From the NCBI RefSeq assembly GCF_000935125.1, contig NZ_JRKI01000029.1:248001-312000 (forward strand): a DNA stretch of 64,000 nt, in the 5' to 3' direction. The position numbers were made by a program, and so were the translations under genes. The first letter of the stretch is position 1, and the number at the start of each line of letters is the position of its first letter. This document shows positions 7,481-13,924 of the stretch, one piece after another. The stretch is from Streptomyces natalensis ATCC 27448 (GTDB lineage: Bacteria; Actinomycetota; Actinomycetes; Streptomycetales; Streptomycetaceae). The notes below the pieces were generated by a model. That model did no database searches. It was not told the DNA's origin and was given only the letters and a program-made list of their open reading frames with translations.

Positions 7481-9049
7481 TCACCCCCGGGCAGCCGCGC
7501 TCGGCACCGGGAGCGGGTTGGCGGCGCAGGTGGTGTCGGTGGGCGGGATGGTTCCGTTGACGAGGTAGCCCTCGACCAGGTTGTCGACGCAGGCGTTGTG
7601 GTTCTGGAACTGTCCGTGGTCGCCGCCGCCGACGACCGTCACCAGGCGCGAGGTGGGCAGGGCCCGGTGGTCGCGCAGTGCGCCCTCGTAGTAAGTGGCG
7701 GGATCGTGTACGGAGTTCAGCATGAGGACGGGGGGCAGGTCGCGGCCGGTGACGTGGAGGCGCGGTGCGGTGGAGCGCGGCCAGGCGGCGCAGACCGCGG
7801 AGTAGGCCAACATGCGGGCCCCCACCAGCGGATGGTCGCGCGTGGCGCGGTCGCTCTGTGCGATCCAGTAGGCGGTGCTGCGGTTCCAGGGCGTGTCGTT
7901 GCAGGTGACGGAGAAGAAGTCCGCCGCGAAGCCCGCGTCCACGGGGTGCGCCAATGCCTTGGCGAGGGTCTGCTTGACGGCAGGTGGTGCGGTATCGGGG
8001 TGTTCGAGGACGGTCAGGGCGGTGGCGAGGTTCTTGAAGCCCGGGTCGGCCTGGTAGATGGCGTTGCCGGCGAGGGTGTCCAGGTGATCGGGGGTGATGG
8101 TCGTCCCGTCGAGGACCAGTGGGTGTGCGTGCAGCCCGGCCCGCAGACGCTCGAAGGATGCCCTGGTCTGCGCGGGCGTGCGCCCTTGGTGGTAGGCGCC
8201 GTCGTTCTTCGCCAGCCAGGGGAGGAAGTCCTCGTCGAATCGGCGTTGGAAGCTGAACGGTTGGCCTTCCATGAACGACTGCCAGGTGCCGGTGTAGTCG
8301 ACGTTGCTGTCGAGGACCATACGCGCCACGCGGTGGGGGAACGCGGTCGCGTAGGAGGCACCGAGGACGGTGGCGTAGGACGGGCCGTAGTAGGAGATCG
8401 TGTCGGCCCCGAGAAGGGCTCGGTAGAGGTCCATGTCGTGGACGGCCTGCTCGGTGGTGATGTAGGGCAGCAGGTCGTGCGAGTGGCGTTGGCAGTCGCG
8501 GACGAAGGCGCGCGCTCGGGCGAACGTCGTGCGGAGGGTGTGGGCGGAGCGGTCGCGTTTGTCGCCGGAGAAGTAGGTGTCGACGGTCGACTGGTCGGCG
8601 CAGGTGACCTTGGTGCTGCTACCGACGCCCCGCTGGTCGAAACTGACGATGTCGTAGGTGGCGGCGAGGCCGGGTGCGTAATGTGCCAGATGTGCGGGCC
8701 GCTTGAGCCCGGAGGCTCCGGGGCCGCCGGCGGCCATCATCAGCACACCGCGCCGCTTGGCGGTATCGGTAGCCCGGTGCCGAGAGACTTCCACGGTCAG
8801 GCGGGGGCCCTGTTCCGGATGGTGCCAGTCTCGTGGCACGGCCATGGCCGCGCATTCCAGCGCACCGGAGGCACAGGGCTGCCAGTCGAGATGCTGGTTC
8901 AGATAGCGCGCCGGAGTACGCACCGCCCCTGAACCGGAGGGGTGTGCGGCCGTGACGCTGAGCGCGTTCGCGACGGGAAGGGCTCCTGCCGTGAGGAGTA
9001 CGGCTGCGGCGACGGTCGCCCAGCGTATGGATTTTCCGGATATGGGCAT
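7481..9049 (-). CDS. Secreted tripeptidyl aminopeptidase-like alpha/beta hydrolase
   Basis: The 522-residue protein has a signal peptide (basic start, hydrophobic run, ANA cleavage region near residue 30). The catalytic core fits the Streptomyces TAP/proline-iminopeptidase-like family: an oxyanion AAGGPGASG near residues 105-113, FDQRGVGSS near 141-149, and a nucleophile elbow YGPSYATVLG near 240-249. In most relatives the elbow is GGSYG; here it is GPSYA, with the Ser kept. The C-terminal TAP-type domain follows, with an Asp in NSVHDPAT and His in GGGDHGQF completing a plausible triad. It would act outside the cell, removing N-terminal peptides. It is monocistronic and convergent with argG. 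Confidence 0.85.
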   Translation of the reverse strand: MPISGKSIRWATVAAAVLLTAGALPVANALSVTAAHPSGSGAVRTPARYLNQHLDWQPCASGALECAAMAVPRDWHHPEQGPRLTVEVSRHRATDTAKRRGVLMMAAGGPGASGLKRPAHLAHYAPGLAATYDIVSFDQRGVGSSTKVTCADQSTVDTYFSGDKRDRSAHTLRTTFARARAFVRDCQRHSHDLLPYITTEQAVHDMDLYRALLGADTISYYGPSYATVLGASYATAFPHRVARMVLDSNVDYTGTWQSFMEGQPFSFQRRFDEDFLPWLAKNDGAYHQGRTPAQTRASFERLRAGLHAHPLVLDGTTITPDHLDTLAGNAIYQADPGFKNLATALTVLEHPDTAPPAVKQTLAKALAHPVDAGFAADFFSVTCNDTPWNRSTAYWIAQSDRATRDHPLVGARMLAYSAVCAAWPRSTAPRLHVTGRDLPPVLMLNSVHDPATYYEGALRDHRALPTSRLVTVVGGGDHGQFQNHNACVDNLVEGYLVNGTIPPTDTTCAANPLPVPSAAARG

Positions 9050-9210
9050 TGGTTCCCCCTTGAGGAATATCGGTGCCCTCGATACTGGTTTGCGCAGACG
9101 CGGCGATCAATGAAGTCACCTTCCGTACCCGGGGTGGTACCAGTGCCACCCCGCCGCCGGCCTCCTTGCCGCCGCGGGTCTGACCTGTGCCGTCGCATGA
9201 TCCGCCGCGG

Positions 9211-9483
9211 CTACGACTCGGCTGTCGCCTGGGCTGGTGGATGGGCGGGTGCGTGGGCGGGTGCGTGGGCGGACAGACCGTCGGCGCAGAGGCGCGCGCT
9301 CGCGTCTTCCTCGGGGAGCTGTCCGCGTTCATCTCCCCTCGAATCCCACAGAGTTGCGATGCGTGCGGCGGCGGCGCGGGCCGTGGCGAGGTCGTCGGCG
9401 GTGATGGCCACGCGGACGATGCCGGGGCCGGCCCATGGTGCGGTGTCGGTCATGTCGTCGGGCACGCACCGGCCGACCGCCAT
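9211..9483 (-). CDS. Small hypothetical protein, 90 aa
   Basis: This short frame contains a coherent segment, VRVAITADDLATARAAAARIATLWD, split here between a beta strand and an Ala-rich helix, that resembles small conserved Streptomyces proteins. The last 20 residues are low-complexity AHAPAHAPAHPPAQ, encoded by a short GC repeat (about 9238-9272). No function is recognised. It may be a real small gene whose end was altered by repeat expansion, or a gene fragment. Confidence 0.35.
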   Translation of the reverse strand: MAVGRCVPDDMTDTAPWAGPGIVRVAITADDLATARAAAARIATLWDSRGDERGQLPEEDASARLCADGLSAHAPAHAPAHPPAQATAES

Positions 9484-9513
9484 GGTTCGTCGAACGGCGG
9501 GAATTCACGCGAC

Positions 9514-9554
9514 CGAGTGTCTGAAACGAGTGTCTGAAACACGAGCGTCTGACG
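9514..9554 (+). repeat. Three direct copies of a 13-bp unit
   Basis: CGAGTGTCTGAAA occurs at 9514-9526 and 9527-9539, and a third copy with three changes (CGAGCGTCTGACG) at 9542-9554. They lie in a 330-bp gap between a small minus-strand frame and the WXXGXW gene. They could be a repressor binding array; nothing else was seen in the gap. Confidence 0.6.
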
Positions 9555-9813
9555 GTCTCGCGTCTGGTCGGGCGGTGCCCCCCGTGCCGTACAGCGGCGC
9601 GCACATCTGTCATACGGCGGCGGGTGCCCGAGATCGCCGGTTGGCCCACGGACGACACCCGCGCCGCCTGCGGTGGCGCCCCGCGTTGCTCCATTCGGGT
9701 GAATGTCTACCCTGGAAGTGTAGGCAGCGCGACGACGGTGCCACCTTCGGCCGGTCTTCTCGGCCAGCGGGGACCTCCTCGGGGGTCGCGCAGACGAGAA
9801 TGAGGTGTAGCCC

Positions 9814-10095
9814 ATGCAAGCGCGACGTATGAGGCGCTCGTTGGCACTGGCAGCAGCTGGTGCCCTGCTGGCGGGCGGCGCGGCGGTCGGTACGGCGGGC
9901 GGGGCCACAGCGGCCCCCGCACCCTCGACCACCAGCATCTCGACGGTCAACCATCACTACAAGTGCCACTGGGAGAAGGGCCACTGGCGCTGGGTTCACG
10001 GTCACTGGGTCTGGTTCCCAGGTCACTGGAGCCCCTGGTACTGCAAGCACCACAACGATCACCACGATCACTACGATCACAACGAGGAGCACTGA
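9814..10095 (+). CDS. Secreted His/Trp-rich WXXGXW-repeat peptide
   Basis: The 93-residue product has a clear signal peptide (RRSLALAAAGALLAGGA, likely cleaved after ATA-AP near residue 34), leaving a mature peptide of about 59 residues. That peptide carries three W-x-x-G-H-W repeats (WEKGHW, WVHGHW, WFPGHW) bracketed by two Cys, then a tail of His, Asp and Asn (HHNDHHDHYDHNEEH). The repeat matches the WXXGXW family, of unknown function. The two Cys could form a disulfide around the repeats, and the tail strongly suggests metal binding; both are inferences. A GAGGTG ribosome site precedes ATG 9814; ATG 9829 is an alternative start. Confidence 0.8.
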   Translation: MQARRMRRSLALAAAGALLAGGAAVGTAGGATAAPAPSTTSISTVNHHYKCHWEKGHWRWVHGHWVWFPGHWSPWYCKHHNDHHDHYDHNEEH

Positions 10096-10509
10096 TCACG
10101 AGCTTGGTCTAGCTGTCGCAAGTGCGACGGTGAGGACTTCCGGCGCTATCCCTATGGGACAGGTCGGGGGCGGTGGCTGCATCGCAACCGGTCTGTATGG
10201 TCACGCACAGTCGTAGATGCCTCGTCGAGGAGGTGCACGGACATCTCCCGCTGGTCGCCGGCGGGAGGGTCCATGCCGAGCTGGTCGCGAGATACGGGGC
10301 GGTGCAGCTAGGGCCCGTCGAACACGTCACCTTCGGCGGCTCGTCGGGGTCGGTGTGCAGGGGCAATTCGCCCGTGCACCAGGGGCAAATGACGAGGACG
10401 TACACACCACGTGCGGCAGGCGCGGAGCGCCGGGCTCCGATGCACCTCTCGTCGAAACTTGTCCCTGAAGTGGCCGCATCGTGTCCGAAGCAGCGGATAA
10501 CGTGCGTAT
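10096..10509. other. Intergenic region, 413 bp
   Basis: No gene is clearly supported. A minus-strand frame reads VICPWCTGELPLHTD near 10395-10350, hinting at a zinc-ribbon remnant, but it quickly becomes unconvincing. Confidence 0.3.
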
Positions 10510-11736
10510 GTGCAGATCGACGGGGCACAAGGACGACCGGGAACCGCGCTGCTGCTGACGGCCGCCCCGGCAGGCAAGGGTGCGCTCGTGGACACGAGCA
10601 GGGTGATTCCCGCGCTGGCGGCGGTGCGGCCTGCCGCGTGGACGGGCTCCGCTGCCACCACCACGCTCATCGAACTGGCCGATCCCACCGACCCGCAGGC
10701 CGTGCTGACCCGCATCCGGGGTGCCGCCGCCACCGAGGGCCCGTTGACCGTCGTGCTCGTCGGCCAGCTCCAGCTCGACCGCCGACAGCGGCAGATCCAC
10801 CTCGCGCTGGCCCGCACCACACCCCAGACCGTCCGCTACACCGCCCTGCCATGGGCCTGGCTCGTCCAGGCGCTGCAACAACGCCGCCCTCGCGCCACCA
10901 CGGTCCACGTTGACTTGATCGCCGATGCGGAGGTCTGGCAGCTGCTCGGCGACAAGCCACTCTCCTTCGGAGGCGCCCATGTGTACGGCGTCATCGCCCC
11001 ACCGCCCCCGGGACGCCGACGCACCGCCCAGCCCCGCTACGCGCAGTCCCTGGCCCAGATCCTGCGCAGCGGCCACCACCCCGGCGACGAGGAGCTGCAC
11101 CACGAGGCCCTCCGCCGTGCCGACATCGCACAGACCGCTCTCGTCCTCGGCCCCATGCCGACCGCAGTCGGCGCGAACGTCCCTCTGCCGCCCGGAAATC
11201 CAGCGGCAGTGACGATCCCCGCTCCTGCTCCTCCACCACCACAGCAGGCGCAGCAGGGCGTCCCGCCCGCCTGCCTGCCCAGCGATGCCGCCCTCCCCGC
11301 CGAGGGCGACCCGCATGAGCGGATCGCCGCCGCCTCGAAGGCCGGCCGGCACTACGAGGCCGCCGAGCTGGCGGCCGCCGCCGAGCGGTACGCCGTGCAG
11401 ACGTACGGGGCCGACACCTTCGCCGCCGTGCACTGGGTCGAGGTCAGAGCCTTCTTGGCCTCCGTCGCCCAAGAGCCCGGTCGCAGCTGTGAGCTGTGGC
11501 TGCGAGCCGCCGAAACCCGCCTGAGCGTGCTCCACCAGGCAACCGACGCCTACGATGTCGAGACGAGCGTCGACGGGGCCCACCATCAGTGGATGCAGAT
11601 GCGCGACGCCATCGCCGCCCGCGCCCTCGCACCCCGACTCATCGCCCTGCGCCGCCAGGTACCGGGACGGCAACCCGGCGCGCTGACCTCCATCCAGAGG
11701 ATGCTGGAGCGGCTGAACAGCCTGCCCTCACCATGA
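10510..11736 (+). CDS. Two-part hypothetical protein with Pro-rich linker, 408 aa
   Basis: The frame starts at a GTG (10510). Residues 1-165 form an alpha/beta domain with regular strands (LLLTAAPAGKGALVD, LTVVLVGQLQLD, TTVHVDLIAD). Residues about 215-250 are a Pro/Ala/Gln linker (PAPAPPPPQQAQQG). Residues about 265-405 are helical and look TPR-like (HERIAAASKAGRHYEAAELAAAAERYAV). There is no membrane segment or signal peptide. The architecture, a globular N-domain joined to a helical repeat, is typical of many uncharacterised Streptomyces proteins. I cannot name a function and see no catalytic motif. It stands alone, facing a convergent regulator gene. Confidence 0.75.
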   Translation: MQIDGAQGRPGTALLLTAAPAGKGALVDTSRVIPALAAVRPAAWTGSAATTTLIELADPTDPQAVLTRIRGAAATEGPLTVVLVGQLQLDRRQRQIHLALARTTPQTVRYTALPWAWLVQALQQRRPRATTVHVDLIADAEVWQLLGDKPLSFGGAHVYGVIAPPPPGRRRTAQPRYAQSLAQILRSGHHPGDEELHHEALRRADIAQTALVLGPMPTAVGANVPLPPGNPAAVTIPAPAPPPPQQAQQGVPPACLPSDAALPAEGDPHERIAAASKAGRHYEAAELAAAAERYAVQTYGADTFAAVHWVEVRAFLASVAQEPGRSCELWLRAAETRLSVLHQATDAYDVETSVDGAHHQWMQMRDAIAARALAPRLIALRRQVPGRQPGALTSIQRMLERLNSLPSP

Positions 11737-11894
11737 CCACCGCCCCCGGCGGTTGAGTGATGCAGCAGCTGGGTCGCTACGGGAGGCAAGTCAGCAGCGA
11801 AGCTGCTGATGCCAGGCGGGCTGGCGCCGGGTAGAGCACGGCAGCGGTGGAATGCCCCCCAGTCTGCGGACTCTCTACATCACCGGTATTGCCC

Positions 11895-12446
11895 TTAGGG
11901 CCTCTCGTCGGTCGTTGACGGACCCTCGGCGGGAAACACGATCGGGCTGAGCAGGTGGCGGGTGCGTTCTGCTGACGGCTTGTTTCCCAGCCGGGAGAGG
12001 AGCACGTCGCGCATCTCACCGATCAGCTCGGCGAGTTCGTCCGGGCTGAGCCAGAGCGCGTGCTGGCGGTAGCCCACCAGGTCGGCGGTCGGGTCGGCGC
12101 CGTCCCGGTCGAGGTAGGCATTGAACTCGGCCAGCAGCGTGGCCATGGCGATGGCGAACACGCGCCGGTGATCCTCCACCGACACCGACGCCGCGGTGTC
12201 GGCGTCGATCACCGCCCGCTCCCCGCGCAGCCGGTACCGGCGCTCGACGGCGCCGCGTACCCGCTCCTCACCCACCACTTCCAGGAGGCCGCCGTCGGCC
12301 AGCAGCCCGACGTGCCGGTAGACGGTGGCCTTCGACACGTCGGGCAGCAGCGCGCACACCTGGGACGTGGTGAGCGTCCGCCCGCCGGACATGGCGTGCA
12401 CGATGCGCAGCCGTACCGGGTGCAGAAGCAGTTCGACCGTATCCAT
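11895..12446 (-). CDS. ArsR-like winged-helix transcriptional regulator
   Basis: The 183-residue protein begins LLLHPVRLRIVHAM and has a helix-turn-helix TSQVCALLPDVSKATVYRHVGLLADGGLL at about residues 27-55, the HTH_20/ArsR-like arrangement. A C-terminal helical domain (about 85-170) has no Cys metal site, so it more likely senses a small organic ligand. It is divergent from the hydrolase gene at 12527, with an operator-like palindrome at 12472-12491 between the starts. The natural reading is a local repressor of itself and that hydrolase. Confidence 0.85.
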   Translation of the reverse strand: MDTVELLLHPVRLRIVHAMSGGRTLTTSQVCALLPDVSKATVYRHVGLLADGGLLEVVGEERVRGAVERRYRLRGERAVIDADTAASVSVEDHRRVFAIAMATLLAEFNAYLDRDGADPTADLVGYRQHALWLSPDELAELIGEMRDVLLSRLGNKPSAERTRHLLSPIVFPAEGPSTTDERP

Positions 12447-12471
12447 GGGTCTACATTCTCATGACTGATAC

Positions 12472-12491
12472 TGTTCTCAAAGTTAAGAACA
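12472..12491 (+). promoter_or_regulatory. Operator-like palindrome between divergent regulator and hydrolase
   Basis: TGTTCT and AGAACA form perfect 6-bp arms around eight bases (CAAAGTTA). The whole intergenic stretch is unusually AT-rich. The position, 25 bp from the regulator start and 35 bp before the hydrolase ATG, is ideal for a shared repressor site. Confidence 0.65.
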
Positions 12492-12526
12492 ATGACTGTG
12501 ACGTCGAACGAACGGGAGAGTGGACC

Positions 12527-13435
12527 ATGCCGCACCCCTCACTACCGCTGGGACGCCGCTACGACATCGACGGGCGGCAGCTGATGCTGCACCACTCCGG
12601 TGGCAGCGGCCCGACCGTGGTGTTCCTGGCGGGAGTCGGACTGATGAGCCTGGACTACCTGAACATCCACAACCGTGTCGCCGAACTGACCGGGAGCGTG
12701 CTCTACGACCGCGCGGGCACCGGCTGGAGCGACCCGGTCGACCTGCCCCGTACGGCAGCCGAGGTCACCGATGAACTGCACGACCTGTTGCGCGCCGCCG
12801 CCGTACCCGGCCCGTACCTGCTGGCCGGTCACTCCCTGGGCGGGGCCTACGCGCGCCACTACGCGAGGCGCTTCCCCGGCGAGGTCGCCGGTCTGCTCCT
12901 GCTCGATCCGTTCCACGAGGACCTGGTCGTACGCGCACCCCGCCGCGCGCGGGAAAGACTGGAGCAGATGATGAAAGAAATGCGGGACCAGGAGCTGGTG
13001 GAGCTCACCGAGGAGCAGATACGGCAGTCCCGCGACCAGATGGCACCCCACTTCGCAGCCTGGCCGGAGCCCGTGCGCGGGCCGCTGATCGAACGTCACC
13101 TCGCCACCTGGCGGAGCGCCTCACAGGAGAACCAGAACCTCTACGACAAGGTCGCCGACGAGTTCCGGCGCGCACCCGGCACCCCCGACGTGCCACTGAT
13201 CGTGCTCTCCGCCATGGGGCACGACGCCACGCAAGCCCACCTCTGGCCCGAAGACCTGCTCCGTGAGATCAACGAAGGCAAGCGCGCCCTGCACGCGGAA
13301 CTGGCCGCGGAGGCCCCGCGCGGCGAACACCGCATCCTCGACGACGCAGGACATGGATGGCTTCATGAGGAACGCCCGGATGCCGTGCTCCAGGCGGTCA
13401 ACGACCTTCTTCAGAAGGAGAGTTCGGCGACATGA
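12527..13435 (+). CDS. Alpha/beta hydrolase
   Basis: The 302-residue protein has the core of the alpha/beta hydrolase fold: VVFLAGVG (oxyanion strand, near residue 32), YDRAGTGWSD near 64-73, the nucleophile elbow AGHSLGGAYA near 105-114 with Ser as nucleophile, and a catalytic His in DDAGHGWLHEERP near residue 283. It is cytosolic. The substrate is unknown; the sequence is nearer to esterase/peroxidase-type hydrolases than to epoxide hydrolases. The start at 12527 is chosen because a GGGAGAG ribosome site precedes it. The open frame reaches back to 12461 but runs through the operator. Expression is probably controlled by the divergent ArsR-like regulator. Confidence 0.85.
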   Translation: MPHPSLPLGRRYDIDGRQLMLHHSGGSGPTVVFLAGVGLMSLDYLNIHNRVAELTGSVLYDRAGTGWSDPVDLPRTAAEVTDELHDLLRAAAVPGPYLLAGHSLGGAYARHYARRFPGEVAGLLLLDPFHEDLVVRAPRRARERLEQMMKEMRDQELVELTEEQIRQSRDQMAPHFAAWPEPVRGPLIERHLATWRSASQENQNLYDKVADEFRRAPGTPDVPLIVLSAMGHDATQAHLWPEDLLREINEGKRALHAELAAEAPRGEHRILDDAGHGWLHEERPDAVLQAVNDLLQKESSAT

Positions 13436-13742
13436 CCGCAGAGGCCCCGAGGGTGGCGGCGAGGTCGCCGCCCTACCGACGAATGAGATCACCCGTCGCT
13501 GCACGGCCGGATGATCCCCGTGCCGACCAGTCTCCAGGCCGCCCGTGCCACGGGGACGAATACCGAGAGCGAGCACCAGGAGCCACCCGTCATATGAGGC
13601 GCTCGGTCACGGCGCACGTGAGTACTTCTACGGATGTCCTGCCGTCACCACGTTCAGCAGGATGACCTCCGTGACGGAACACGAGAGTTGTCCCCAAGCT
13701 CCTCTACGACCCGCCCGCGATCACCGGGCCATGGAGAAGGTG
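13436..13742. other. Intergenic region, about 300 bp
   Basis: Nothing convincing was seen here; the long plus-strand frames are antisense to, or read through from, neighbouring genes. Confidence 0.4.
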
Positions 13743-13838
13743 ATGAAGGCCGTCCTCATCGCGGCGGCCACAGCGGGTGCGCTCCTGCTGCTCTACATGG
13801 CACCCTTCGTCGTGGCCCTCTTCGCCGTGGCCCGGTGA
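13743..13838 (+). CDS. Small single-span membrane peptide, 31 aa
   Basis: MKAVLIAAATAG is followed by a hydrophobic run, LLLLYMAPFVVALFAV, ending in one Arg. GGAGAAGG lies at ribosome-site distance upstream of the ATG at 13743, which itself lies inside a longer frame starting at 13731. The product would be almost wholly a transmembrane helix. Such tiny membrane proteins are common in Streptomyces but have no known function. It is convergent with the molybdenum hydroxylase operon. Confidence 0.45.
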   Translation: MKAVLIAAATAGALLLLYMAPFVVALFAVAR

Positions 13839-13924
13839 CCGTGGCTCCGTATTTTCGGTCGGCCTGTCCGGCCGATGATCGCCGTCGCCGCGGCGGCTAC
13901 GTTCTTTTCGGTGTTCATGGTGAC

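Noticed and set aside
10109..10528. Possible zinc-ribbon protein on the minus strand
   Set aside because: Only one CPWC pair in a short plausible stretch; the rest is not protein-like and no start is evident.
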